Shown piece after piece: positions 55,732-64,000 of a DNA stretch of 64,000 nucleotides (the first letter of the stretch is position 1; every line of letters starts with the position of its first letter). This DNA comes from Methylophaga sp. (lineage in GTDB: Bacteria > Pseudomonadota > Gammaproteobacteria > Nitrosococcales > Methylophagaceae): assembly GCF_030651745.1 (NCBI RefSeq), contig NZ_JAUSCC010000062.1:1-64000 (forward strand). The letters are read 5' to 3'. The position numbers and the translations under genes are program-made. Under the pieces are notes generated by a model. That model saw only the letters and a list, made by a program, of their open reading frames with translations. It did no database searches and had not been told where the DNA came from.

Positions 55732-56142
55732 AATCCCCTTTTGTGTTGCCGGAAAAAATGGTTATCGCAGGATTAGAAATCGGAATGTTTGAGCGAAGCG
55801 AGTTTTTTCGATTTCCCTGCGATGGCCATTTTTTTCGGGGAGCCGTAGGCCAACACAAGGGGTGCCTTTTCTTTTGGTTCGTTTTCTTTGGGCAAGCAAA
55901 GAAAATGAACTCGCCCTAAGGCGAAATTATGCTCTTCCCTAAAGTAAGCAGATCTTTCGCTCTCGCGAGTCAGGGGCTTGCGTGCCCAAGCCCCTAACAA
56001 CCCAAGGGCACCCCTTGTGCTGGCCTGCGGCTCCACTGCGTTGCTCGATTTATCTGGGGATTGGTCAAAACTCGCTGCGCTCAGACACTGACCAATCCTT
56101 ATCCAGATAAACCTGCGCTACTCGTCAGCACAAAAGGGGATT
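55732..56142. repeat. Structured intergenic element with nested inverted repeats and hairpins
   Basis: The outer arms AATCCCCTTTTGTGTTG (55732-55748) and 56126-56142 are complementary at 16 of 17 bases. The inner arms 55844-55866 and 56007-56029 match at 21 of 23. A third pair, around GAGCGAAGCGAG, lies at 55788-55806 and 56067-56083. The centre holds local hairpins: 55877-55910 (14-bp arms, one mismatch), 55911-55924 (TCGCC/GGCGA) and 55972-55995 (perfect AGGGGCTTG/CAAGCCCCT). The two sides look like diverged inverted copies of one arm. An 87-codon open frame on the minus strand (55773-56036) crosses the palindromes and is probably not coding. Likely a dispersed repeat or structured RNA; function unknown. 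Confidence 0.65.
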
Positions 56143-56187
56143 TAGGAAGCAACCTCTGAGTTCTGTGCTCTATAGCTAATACAGTTC

Positions 56188-57096
56188 TCAAGAACGCTTT
56201 TTAGCCCGAGGATGCGCGGCATCATAAACCTTCGCAAGGTGCTGAAAATCCAGATGGGTATAGACCTGCGTGGTGCTGATATCTGAATGTCCCAATAACT
56301 CCTGCACGGCCCTCAAATCACTGCTGGATTCCAGCATATGCGAAGCAAATGCATGTCGCAGTCGATGTGGGTGAACATGCTCAGAGATACCGTGTTTTTT
56401 CCCCCAGAAAGCTAAACGTTGCTGAATGGAGCGTACCCCAAGCCGTTTGCCCTGTTGGGTAGTGAATAATGCGGGTTGTTGATACAGGCCGTTCTGGTCG
56501 CGTTTATCAAGCCAGGTTTTAAGCGAATCAATGGCTTTACCACCAATCGGCAAAATCCGCCCTTTATTGCCTTTACCGGCTATCACATGCACCAGTTGCT
56601 GGCCGAAATCGACATCACGTAAATCGAGCGCTGCCAGCTCTGCCAGTCGCAAACCGGAAGAATAGAATAATTCCATAATCGCCCGATCCCGACAGGCGAC
56701 AAAAGTATCGGCCGGGGTGCTGTCGAGTAGTGAATTCATCTGGTCTACATCGAGGGTTTTCGGTAAGCGTTTTTCGGCTTTGGGGGCTTGTACGGATTGT
56801 GCTGGATTATGATCGACCAATCCTTCTTTGAGCAGATAGCGATAAAAACTGCGAACAGCTGACAGTAAACGATGAATACTGCGGGCACCTAAACCTTGGC
56901 GATGTAGCCGAGCAATAAACAGTCGGATATCTGCGGGTTTGAGTTGTTGCCAGTCATTAAATGATTGCTGCTTACAATATTCAACTAACTGCTGACAATC
57001 GCGCTGATAATTAAGCACAGTATGCGGTGAAACCCGGCGCTGTTGCTCCAGATACTGCAGAAAATCCTGCAGCGGTGTTTGCAGCTCAGCTGTCAT
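56188..57096 (-). CDS. xerC: Tyrosine recombinase XerC
   Basis: With XerD, resolves chromosome dimers at dif under FtsK control. The 302 residues have the N-terminal SAM-like DNA-binding domain (LQYLEQQRRVSPHTVLNYQRDCQQL) and the catalytic domain with all key residues: Arg in SGLRLAELAAL, Lys in AGKGNKGRILP, HPHRLRHAFASHML, the second His in LLGHSDISTTQ and the nucleophile Tyr in VYTHLD. Its position after lysA-dapF-DUF484 identifies XerC rather than XerD. It overlaps DUF484 by 11 bases. Confidence 0.97.
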   Translation of the reverse strand: MTAELQTPLQDFLQYLEQQRRVSPHTVLNYQRDCQQLVEYCKQQSFNDWQQLKPADIRLFIARLHRQGLGARSIHRLLSAVRSFYRYLLKEGLVDHNPAQSVQAPKAEKRLPKTLDVDQMNSLLDSTPADTFVACRDRAIMELFYSSGLRLAELAALDLRDVDFGQQLVHVIAGKGNKGRILPIGGKAIDSLKTWLDKRDQNGLYQQPALFTTQQGKRLGVRSIQQRLAFWGKKHGISEHVHPHRLRHAFASHMLESSSDLRAVQELLGHSDISTTQVYTHLDFQHLAKVYDAAHPRAKKRS

Positions 57097-57796
57097 TATG
57101 TCCGTGGCAGAAACGGCGCATTAACCGCATAAATACTTCGCCGAGAAAGCTCAGATATTCGGTGCCCATATCGGCATGAAAACGATTGGCATCACTGCTG
57201 GCAATGGCCAGTAAACCGGCGCAAGGCGTGTGCCCTAACGGTAAACAGGCTACCGAATGCACTGCTTCGGCCTTTTCACCGAACAGTAATTGTTTCTGCG
57301 CTTTGGTGAGTCGACCACAAACCGGCTGCTGTTTTGTCAGAATATGATCAAAGGCTTTCAGCTTGCTGTCATCGGCATGCAGCTCGGCAATATTGGCTTC
57401 AACCGGGGGTAACTTCGGTTTTTGATCGCCACTGTAAAACAGTCTTAATGCCACTTCGTCGGCAGAGAATTCTTCTTGTAACTGTTGAATCAATGTGGCC
57501 AGCAGGCTTTGCAGATCCTGACAATCCATCAACCGCAGACAGAGTTGGTGTACGCGCTGTTGCAGCGCGGCATTGCTATGTGCGTTATCAATCAAGGCAT
57601 GCAATTGATCATGCAAATGCTGATTTTTTTGACGCAATTGCTCTCGCTGTCTTTGAGCCAGCGAAATCGTGCCTGCAGGTGTTTTTTCGAATTCCAGCTC
57701 AGACAATAGATCCGGCTGATCGATTAAAAAATCTGTGTGCTGCCGTAAAAATTCACTGACTTGTTCAGCGCTTACAGATTGTTGAGTGTTGCCCAC
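57086..57796 (-). CDS. DUF484 (GAF-like) family protein
   Basis: A 236-residue protein of the DUF484 family, a GAF-like fold of unknown role found between dapF and xerC in many gammaproteobacteria. The N-terminal [23 protein letters not shown] and [28 protein letters not shown] (helical, coiled-coil) are typical, followed by the GAF part ([34 protein letters not shown]). The start is a GTG at 57796 inside the end of dapF (25-base overlap), so translation is coupled. Confidence 0.88.
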   Translation of the reverse strand: MGNTQQSVSAEQVSEFLRQHTDFLIDQPDLLSELEFEKTPAGTISLAQRQREQLRQKNQHLHDQLHALIDNAHSNAALQQRVHQLCLRLMDCQDLQSLLATLIQQLQEEFSADEVALRLFYSGDQKPKLPPVEANIAELHADDSKLKAFDHILTKQQPVCGRLTKAQKQLLFGEKAEAVHSVACLPLGHTPCAGLLAIASSDANRFHADMGTEYLSFLGEVFMRLMRRFCHGHNDS

Positions 57797-58620
57797 GCAA
57801 TTTCTCCATCAAATACATGTTGTGCCGGTCCGGTCATCCAGACTGAGGCTTCTTCATCCGGCCAGCTAATTTCTAATGTGCCTCCGGGTAATAACACACT
57901 GACCTGGCGACCCAATAAACCACGACGAATACCACTGACCACCGCCGCACAGGCACCGGTGCCACAGGCCGTTGTCTCGGCTGAACCACGTTCATAAACC
58001 CTGAGTTTGATATGTTCATGGTCAATCAGTTGCATAAAACCGACATTGACCCGCTCAGGAAACTGTTTGTGGTTTTCTATTTTTGGACCCAATTCACCGA
58101 CCGGTGCTTTATTTACATCATCAACCAATAAAACGGCATGGGGATTACCCATAGATAGTGCTGCTATCTCGACCTGTCGACCAGGCTCGACCACCAGCAT
58201 ATAGGTATTGCTGGCTTCAGCTGTTTGGAAAGGGATTTGTTCTGGTGAAAAGCGTGGTTTGCCCATATCAACACAGACCTGACCATCCACCTGCAAGGTC
58301 GGATAAATCACTCCAGAAGCAGTTTCCACAGCGATTGAATCTTTGTCGGTCAGCCCATTGTCACGAACGTAACGAGCAAAACAACGTGCGCCATTACCGC
58401 ATTGGGATACTTCTCCGCCATCGGCATTAAAAATCCGGTAACGGAAATCGACATCTTTCATATCGCTGTTTTCTACTAACAGCAGTTGATCACAACCAAT
58501 ACCGACATGCCGATCGGCCATAAAACGGATTTGCTCAGTCGTCAGCTGCACAGACTGATTGATGGCATCAATGACCACAAAATCATTTCCCAGGCCATGC
58601 ATTTTGCTGAATTTCAACAT
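57772..58620 (-). CDS. dapF: Diaminopimelate epimerase
   Basis: Interconverts LL- and meso-diaminopimelate for peptidoglycan and lysine synthesis. The 282-residue product starts [19 protein letters not shown]. Both catalytic cysteines are in place ([15 protein letters not shown] and [13 protein letters not shown]). The frame is open further upstream into lysA, but the ATG at 58620, four bases after the lysA stop, matches the family start. It is part of the lptM-lysA-dapF-DUF484-xerC operon. Confidence 0.97.
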   Translation of the reverse strand: MLKFSKMHGLGNDFVVIDAINQSVQLTTEQIRFMADRHVGIGCDQLLLVENSDMKDVDFRYRIFNADGGEVSQCGNGARCFARYVRDNGLTDKDSIAVETASGVIYPTLQVDGQVCVDMGKPRFSPEQIPFQTAEASNTYMLVVEPGRQVEIAALSMGNPHAVLLVDDVNKAPVGELGPKIENHKQFPERVNVGFMQLIDHEHIKLRVYERGSAETTACGTGACAAVVSGIRRGLLGRQVSVLLPGGTLEISWPDEEASVWMTGPAQHVFDGEIAWATLNNL

Positions 58621-58624
58621 ATGG

Positions 58625-59878
58625 TTAATCCTGCAGTATCTGCTCACCGGCATAAAGACTTTCAACCGACTCTCGTTGACGCGCAACATGCATGGTTGCG
58701 CCATCAACCATAATCTCTGCTGCCCTTGGCCGTGAGTTGTAATTGGAACTCATGGTAAAACCATACGCTCCAGCAGAACGGATCGCCAATAAATCTCCGC
58801 TTTGGATTGCCAGACTCCGATCTTTGCCTAAAAAGTCGCCGGTTTCGCAAACTGGACCGACAATATCAAAGTTTTGTTCGGCCTCACCAACACGAGGCTT
58901 AACCGCTTCAATCGCCATCCAGGATTGATATAAGGCCGGACGTAATAAATCATTCATTGCCGCATCGACAATGGCAAAGTTTTTGGCTTCAGCGGCTTTA
59001 ATATATTCCACTTTGGTCAGCAAAACGCCGGCATTACCGGCAATCGCTCTGCCAGGTTCCAGCATGATTTCCAGATCGCGATCTTTTAACTGTACTTGCA
59101 TGGCTTTAGCGTATTCAGCCGGAGTTGGTGGTGTTTCGTCGCGATAACAAATGCCCAATCCGCCACCAATATCCAGATGTTTAATGGTAATACCCTGCTC
59201 GGCCAGCGCATCAATCAGCGCCAACACCCGATCCAAAGCATCAACAAATGGTGAAACTGAAGTCAGCTGGGAACCGATATGACAATCTACGCCAATCACC
59301 TGCAGATTCGGCAATGCGTTCGCCTGTTGATAAACAGCCAGTGCATCATCAATGGCAATACCAAATTTGTTTTCTTTCAAACCGGTCGAAATATACGGAT
59401 GCGTTTGCGCATCGACATCGGGATTGACCCGGATAGAGATCGGGGCAGTTTTGCCAAGGCTGACCGCAACTTCACTGATGCGCTGTAACTCTGGAACTGA
59501 TTCAACATTGAAACAGCGGATTCCGGTTTTCAGTGCATAGGCAATTTCTTCAACGGTTTTACCAACACCGGAAAATACTGTTTTCTCTGCTTGACCACCA
59601 GCCGCGATGACCCTTGCCAGTTCACCGGCAGAAACAATATCAAAGCCAGAACCTAATCTCGCCAGCACATTCAGCACGGCAAGATTTGAGTTGGCTTTGA
59701 CGGCATAACAGACTAAATGTGGATAGGCACTGAAAGCATCATCAAAGGCTTTCCAATGTTGTTCGAGTGCTGCTCTGGAATAGACATAGGTCGGTGTGCC
59801 GAACTGCGCCGCTAATTCTGTGAGCGATTGCTGCTCAGCATGCAACTCACCGTCTTTTTGTGTGAAAAAATCTTGCAT
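58625..59878 (-). CDS. lysA: Diaminopimelate decarboxylase
   Basis: PLP enzyme converting meso-diaminopimelate to lysine and CO2. The 417 residues have the alanine-racemase-like barrel with the PLP lysine in [13 protein letters not shown] near residue 60, [10 protein letters not shown] (phosphate site) near 235, [11 protein letters not shown] near 275 and the active-site cysteine in [11 protein letters not shown] near 345. It lies between lptM (4-base gap) and dapF (4-base gap). Confidence 0.97.
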   Translation of the reverse strand: MQDFFTQKDGELHAEQQSLTELAAQFGTPTYVYSRAALEQHWKAFDDAFSAYPHLVCYAVKANSNLAVLNVLARLGSGFDIVSAGELARVIAAGGQAEKTVFSGVGKTVEEIAYALKTGIRCFNVESVPELQRISEVAVSLGKTAPISIRVNPDVDAQTHPYISTGLKENKFGIAIDDALAVYQQANALPNLQVIGVDCHIGSQLTSVSPFVDALDRVLALIDALAEQGITIKHLDIGGGLGICYRDETPPTPAEYAKAMQVQLKDRDLEIMLEPGRAIAGNAGVLLTKVEYIKAAEAKNFAIVDAAMNDLLRPALYQSWMAIEAVKPRVGEAEQNFDIVGPVCETGDFLGKDRSLAIQSGDLLAIRSAGAYGFTMSSNYNSRPRAAEIMVDGATMHVARQRESVESLYAGEQILQD

Positions 59879-59882
59879 GTTT

Positions 59883-60011
59883 TTAGGAAACCTTCACTGT
59901 GTATGCTTGACCTTCAGGTAGGTATAAATCCCCCTTCAAACCGCATGAAGCCAGTATTGACATGGTACACAGAACAAGAGCCAGAACTTTCCAGCCAGGT
60001 ATTTTTCGCAT
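59883..60011 (-). CDS. lptM: LptM (YifL-like) small lipoprotein
   Basis: A 42-residue lipoprotein. The N-terminus is basic, followed by a hydrophobic stretch (VLALVLCTMSILA) and the lipobox LASC, so Cys-23 would be lipidated. The mature part starts CGLKGDLYLP, the conserved LptM motif. In E. coli, LptM binds the LptDE LPS translocon and helps its oxidative maturation. It has an ATG at 60011 and a TAA at 59883, four bases before the lysA start, which is its usual place. Confidence 0.88.
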   Translation of the reverse strand: MRKIPGWKVLALVLCTMSILASCGLKGDLYLPEGQAYTVKVS

Positions 60012-60157
60012 GATGTCTTCCCCGATGCATTAATGGCAGGCAGTATACACAGGAATATCCGCGACAGGCCCACATTGGAAACTAGAATTTATTATTTAAC
60101 TTACATACTATTAGCGCTATTGAATCTAGGCATTATATTAAGGAATCCCGTCCAGTA

Positions 60158-61876
60158 ATGGCAAATATGACAGCACCAATCAGACTAAGCGGTCTTGCTA
60201 GGCGACTAGTAAGTGAAGGGTTGCTGAGTGAAGAACAGGCACAGACTGCCCAGGTGACGGCCAAACAGGCTTCACAATCCTTCGTGACCTATCTTGTTAA
60301 CAACAAATTACTTAAAAGTGATGTGATAGGCGCCATTGCCTCTCAAGAGTTCGGCGTGCCACTGTTTGATCTCGACAGCATGAACATGGAGCTCGCTCCA
60401 ACCAGCCTGTTTCAGGAAAAATTGATTCGTCAGCATAATGCTCTGCCGTTATTTCAACGTGGCAAACGTTTATATGTGGCGGTGTCTGATCCGACTAATC
60501 TGCAAGCTCTCGACGAATTCCAATTTAATACCGCACTCAACACCTACCCTGTTCTTGTTGATGAACAAAAATTATCGGTCACTATCGAAAAAGCCCTGGA
60601 TAACAAAAATCAGGTTTTGGATGATTTTGATGATGCCGAACTGGATGATATTGATTTAGGCCCTGATGATGATGGTGATCGCGGCTCGGAACTCACTGAC
60701 AAGAATATTGATGACACACCGGTTGTCCGATTTATCAATGGTATTTTGACTCAAGCGATTAAAGCCGGTGCATCGGATATTCACTTTGAACCTTATGAAA
60801 AGAAATACCGGGTACGGGTACGTATTGACGGCATTCTGCATGAAACCAAAACCGCACCGGTTGCTTTAGGTGGACGTATTGCCGCTCGTATCAAAGTATT
60901 GTCGCGAATGAATATTGCTGAACGCCGTGTCCCACAGGATGGTCGGATGCGACTCAAAGTATCCAAATCCAAAGCCATCGATTTTCGTGTCAGTACCTGC
61001 CCGACGTTGTTTGGTGAAAAAATCGTTTTACGTATTCTGGATCCGACCAGTGCTCAGCTCGGTATTGATGCATTGGGATATGAAGAAGATCAGAAAAAAA
61101 TCTTCCTGGAAACCATGCACAAACCTTATGGCATGGTGCTGGTAACTGGTCCGACAGGTAGTGGTAAAACCGTTTCGCTGTATACCGCACTGAATATTCT
61201 CAACACAGATGATCGCAATATTTCTACCGCAGAAGATCCGGCGGAGATCAATCTTCCAGGTATCAATCAGGTCAATGTGCATCCGCAGATTGGCTTGGGA
61301 TTTACTGAGTGTTTAAGAGCCTTCCTGCGTCAGGATCCCGATGTCATCATGGTCGGTGAGATCCGCGATCTGGAAACAGCCGAAATCGCCATTAAAGCCG
61401 CACAAACCGGGCATATGGTGTTTTCCACATTGCATACCAATGATGCGCCACAAACTCTTACCCGTCTGGCCAATATGGGTGTACCTGCTTTCAATATTGC
61501 TTCTGCGGTCACCTTGATCATTGCCCAGCGTCTGGCACGTCGGCTTTGTCAGCATTGCAAAGCGGCGGAGACCCTGCCAAAAGAAACCTTGATGGAAGAA
61601 GGTTACACTCCCGAACAAATTGCGACAGATTTCAAAGTTTACCGTGCTGTAGGTTGCGAACATTGCACCGAGGGGTATAAAGGACGGGTCGGTATTTATC
61701 AGGTGATGCCAATATCCGATGCAATGGGCCGGCTGATCATGGAAGGTGGTAATTCCATGCAATTAGCGGATCAGGCAAAAGCTGAGGGCATTGCCGATTT
61801 GCGTACCTCTGGTCTGAGAAAAGTGATGGCCGGATTAACCAGTCTGGAAGAAATTAACCGCGTCATTAAGGAATAA
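60158..61876 (+). CDS. pilB: Type IV pilus assembly ATPase PilB
   Basis: Hexameric ATPase that powers pilus extension at the inner membrane. The 572 residues have an N-terminal MshEN-type domain (about 1-150), an acidic linker (DDFDDAELDDIDLGPDDDGD) and the secretion ATPase core: VTGPTGSGKTVSLYTALN (Walker A) near 328, an Asp-box, LRAFLRQDPDVIMVGEIRD (Walker B), and zinc-type cysteine pairs CQHC and CEHC near 465-510. It heads pilB-pilC-pilD; the pilin gene is not in the window. Confidence 0.97.
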   Translation: MANMTAPIRLSGLARRLVSEGLLSEEQAQTAQVTAKQASQSFVTYLVNNKLLKSDVIGAIASQEFGVPLFDLDSMNMELAPTSLFQEKLIRQHNALPLFQRGKRLYVAVSDPTNLQALDEFQFNTALNTYPVLVDEQKLSVTIEKALDNKNQVLDDFDDAELDDIDLGPDDDGDRGSELTDKNIDDTPVVRFINGILTQAIKAGASDIHFEPYEKKYRVRVRIDGILHETKTAPVALGGRIAARIKVLSRMNIAERRVPQDGRMRLKVSKSKAIDFRVSTCPTLFGEKIVLRILDPTSAQLGIDALGYEEDQKKIFLETMHKPYGMVLVTGPTGSGKTVSLYTALNILNTDDRNISTAEDPAEINLPGINQVNVHPQIGLGFTECLRAFLRQDPDVIMVGEIRDLETAEIAIKAAQTGHMVFSTLHTNDAPQTLTRLANMGVPAFNIASAVTLIIAQRLARRLCQHCKAAETLPKETLMEEGYTPEQIATDFKVYRAVGCEHCTEGYKGRVGIYQVMPISDAMGRLIMEGGNSMQLADQAKAEGIADLRTSGLRKVMAGLTSLEEINRVIKE

Positions 61877-61879
61877 ACC

Positions 61880-63115
61880 GTGGCCACAGCAAGCAAACCT
61901 AAAAAAGCCGATCTGCCTACATTGTTTATTTGGCAAGGCACCAACAAATCAGGCCGTAAAGTCAAAGGTGAGCAAGCTGGTGAAAGCGTTCAGGCTGTTC
62001 GCGCCGATTTACGCCGCCAGGGTATTACGCCTGGCAAGGTGCGCCGCAAGCCCAAAGATTTATTTGCTCCACGCAAACCCAAAATCAAACCAGTTCATAT
62101 CGCGATTTTCAGCCGAATGCTGGCGACTATGATGTCATCTGGTGTACCGATGATGCAGTCACTGCAAATCATTGGTGAAGGCCATGAAAATGCCAGCATG
62201 CAGGAAATGATTCTGTCGATTAAAGCGGATGTGGAATCCGGTACCAGCCTGGCGGAGTCGTTAGCCAAATTCCCGTTACATTTTGATGATTTGTACATCA
62301 GCCTGATTAATGCCGGTGAACAATCCGGTACGTTGGAAGCCTTGTTACATGAGATTGCAACCTACCAGGAAAAAACCGAAGCACTGAAATCCAAAATCAA
62401 AAAAGCCTTGGTTTACCCGACTGCCATTATGGTTGTAGCGTTTATTGTAACGGCCATTTTGATGATCTTTGTTATTCCACAGTTTCAGGCATTATTTACC
62501 GGTTTTGGTGCTGACTTACCCGGTCTGACCAAAATGGTTATCAGTATTTCGCAGTTTTTCCAGGATTTCTGGTGGTTAATCTTCGGCAGCATTATTGGTT
62601 CGGTAATGGGCTTTATGGCGGCCCGCAGACGTTCGCGCAAGATCCAGCACTTTATGGATCGAATGCTGTTAAAACTACCCGTCATTGGTGATGTATTAAC
62701 CAAAGGTGCGATTGCCCGTTTTGCCAGAACCTTTTCGGTCATGTTTAAAGCTGGTGTACCGATGGTGGAAGCCATGACTTCGGTAGCCGGGGCCACCGGT
62801 AATATCGTATATAACGAAGCCACTCTGGAAATGCGTGATGATATTTCCACCGGTACTCAGTTAAACAAAGCCATGACCGATACCGAGCTGTTTCCCAATA
62901 TGGTGGTGCAGATGGTGTCTATCGGTGAAGAATCCGGTTCACTGGATGCCATGCTCGCCAAAGTAGCCGACTTCTTTGAACGTGAAGTAGATGATGCAGT
63001 AGATAACATGACCGCCTTAATGGAGCCATTTATTATGGCTTTCCTCGGTGTGCTGATCGGTACGCTGGTTATTGCCATGTACTTGCCGATTTTCAAACTC
63101 GGCGCCGTCGTTTAA
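61880..63115 (+). CDS. pilC: Type IV pilus inner-membrane platform protein PilC
   Basis: Platform protein of the pilus motor, connecting PilB to pilin assembly. The 411 residues hold two T2SF domains (about 75-200 and 280-400) and three membrane helices, with family signatures FSRMLATMMSSGVPMMQSLQII, FARTFSVMFKAGVPMVEAM and a C-terminal LIGTLVIAMYLPIFKLGAVV. The start is a GTG at 61880, three bases after the pilB stop. Confidence 0.96.
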   Translation: MATASKPKKADLPTLFIWQGTNKSGRKVKGEQAGESVQAVRADLRRQGITPGKVRRKPKDLFAPRKPKIKPVHIAIFSRMLATMMSSGVPMMQSLQIIGEGHENASMQEMILSIKADVESGTSLAESLAKFPLHFDDLYISLINAGEQSGTLEALLHEIATYQEKTEALKSKIKKALVYPTAIMVVAFIVTAILMIFVIPQFQALFTGFGADLPGLTKMVISISQFFQDFWWLIFGSIIGSVMGFMAARRRSRKIQHFMDRMLLKLPVIGDVLTKGAIARFARTFSVMFKAGVPMVEAMTSVAGATGNIVYNEATLEMRDDISTGTQLNKAMTDTELFPNMVVQMVSIGEESGSLDAMLAKVADFFEREVDDAVDNMTALMEPFIMAFLGVLIGTLVIAMYLPIFKLGAVV

Positions 63116-63118
63116 GTT

Positions 63119-63988
63119 ATGTCGCTCATCTATTTGCTGGAAACCTCCAGCACCTTTTTTATTGCCAGTATTTTTATTCTGGGCTTATTGGTCGGTAGCT
63201 TTCTCAATGTGGTGATTCATCGATTGCCACTGATGATGCAGCGCGAATGGGCTCAGCAATGTCAGGATTTGATTGGGGATACCAGCCCGGAAACAGAACC
63301 ACTCACCTTAAGTAAACCACGCTCCCGCTGCCCACATTGTGGTCACGCTATTACTGCTTTGGAAAATATTCCAGTGATCAGTTATCTGGTGCTTAGAGGT
63401 CGTTGCAAGCAATGCCAAGCTCCAATCTCCAAACGTTATCCTTTAATAGAATTATTTACCGCTGTTCTTTCCGCCATTGTTGCCTGGTATTTTGGTTTTG
63501 GAGCTGCAGTATGCGGTGCCTTATTGTTAACGTGGGCCTTAGTGGCTTTAACCTTTATTGATGCCGATCATCAGCTACTCCCGGACAGTATTACGCTGCC
63601 ATTATTGTGGCTGGGTCTGATATTTAATCTGTTTGAGGTTTACACCGATATTAATTCGGCAGTTATTGGTGCTATCGCTGGTTATCTTGCACTCTGGCTG
63701 GTCTATCACGCATTTCGTTTGGTCACCGGTAAGGAAGGCATGGGCTATGGTGATTTTAAGCTGTTAGCCGCCCTGGGAGCATGGATGGGTTGGCAGGCTT
63801 TGCCAATGATCATTTTATTATCCTCTCTCGTGGGTGCCATAGTTGGCATCAGTCTGATTTTATTAAAACAACAACATCGGGATAACCCCATTCCATTTGG
63901 GCCGTATCTTGCTGCTGCGGGCTGGTTGGCATTAGTTTGCGGTGATAGCCTCACTCGCGGCTATCTGAACTGGAGCGGGTTAAACTGA
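63119..63988 (+). CDS. pilD: Prepilin peptidase / N-methyltransferase PilD
   Basis: Aspartic peptidase that cleaves leader peptides of type IV prepilins and type II pseudopilins and methylates the new N-terminus. The 289 residues have an N-terminal membrane helix, a cytoplasmic loop with two zinc cysteine pairs (CPHC near 69, CKQC near 96), the first catalytic Asp in TFIDADHQLLPD and the second in the GMGYGDFKLLAALGAWMGW signature (GxGD). It follows pilC by three bases. Confidence 0.96.
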   Translation: MSLIYLLETSSTFFIASIFILGLLVGSFLNVVIHRLPLMMQREWAQQCQDLIGDTSPETEPLTLSKPRSRCPHCGHAITALENIPVISYLVLRGRCKQCQAPISKRYPLIELFTAVLSAIVAWYFGFGAAVCGALLLTWALVALTFIDADHQLLPDSITLPLLWLGLIFNLFEVYTDINSAVIGAIAGYLALWLVYHAFRLVTGKEGMGYGDFKLLAALGAWMGWQALPMIILLSSLVGAIVGISLILLKQQHRDNPIPFGPYLAAAGWLALVCGDSLTRGYLNWSGLN

Positions 63989-64000
63989 AATGGTATTTCG

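Noticed and set aside
55773..56036. Open frame of 87 codons on the minus strand between polA and xerC
   Set aside because: It crosses the palindromic arms and hairpins, has no ribosome-binding site, and its composition follows the repeat.

Overview
The window is a stretch of gammaproteobacterial chromosome. No rRNA or tRNA gene, CRISPR array, transposase or prophage gene was seen. Several conserved gene orders point to this class: coaBC-dut-algC-argB, thrB-DUF2782-polA, lptM-lysA-dapF-DUF484-xerC, yciB-yciI-bolA facing yciO-rnm, and pilB-pilC-pilD. A marine Methylophaga-like (Piscirickettsiaceae-type) organism would fit, but the genus cannot be proved from this sequence alone.

Layout. 1-7.1 kb: leftward housekeeping genes argB (cut by the window edge), algC with a membrane-anchored N-terminal extension, dut, coaBC, yihY and a Nif3-like gene. 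7.1-11.8 kb: DUF4126, cheR, an SDR and a GGDEF/EAL gene whose EAL domain is interrupted by one in-frame TAG. 12.0-14.3 kb: a nitrogen module with an FNT-family channel and cyanase (cynS), preceded by a sigma-54-type promoter and an NtrC-like half site, with a hairpin terminator between the two genes and a second FNT gene convergent to them. 14.4-17.1 kb: clpB with a good sigma-32 promoter and an intrinsic terminator. 17.2-22.8 kb: a PlsC-type acyltransferase, yciO, rnm, yciB, yciI, bolA and a large PilZ protein. 22.9-28.4 kb: leftward prmC-moeB-JAMM-pmbA, a membrane-tailed response regulator, DUF3301 and rsmE. 28.4-30.8 kb: inositol-monophosphatase-like, pgeF/yfiH and ZIP genes.

30.8-45.2 kb is a lipopolysaccharide core region: waaF, an InaA-like kinase, glycosyltransferases, an O-antigen ligase, a carbamoyltransferase resembling WapO, waaG, a two-domain kinase, waaP and gmhA, followed by a translationally coupled FAD oxidoreductase and aldo/keto reductase. 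hldE and waaC lie at 48.9-51.4 kb. Together they make and attach heptose (GmhA, HldE, WaaC, WaaF), extend the core (WaaG and other transferases), phosphorylate and probably carbamoylate it, and ligate polysaccharide to it.

45.2-46.2 kb is an AT-rich islet with one unrecognised membrane-anchored gene bracketed by inverted copies of a dispersed repeat. Then come an extradiol dioxygenase-family gene, corA, and a flavodoxin with a possible Fur box. 51.4-55.6 kb holds thrB, DUF2782 and polA. 55.6-56.2 kb is non-coding and contains a repeat copy and a roughly 410-bp nested inverted-repeat element with several strong hairpins. The window ends with xerC, DUF484, dapF, lysA and a 42-residue LptM lipoprotein gene on the minus strand, and type IV pilus pilB-pilC-pilD on the plus strand.

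No clearly new multi-gene system was found. The most worthwhile items are the EAL amber codon, the sigma-54/NtrC signals and internal terminator of the FNT-cyanase unit, the E1-like/JAMM gene pair, the two-domain LPS kinase, and the structured repeat after polA.
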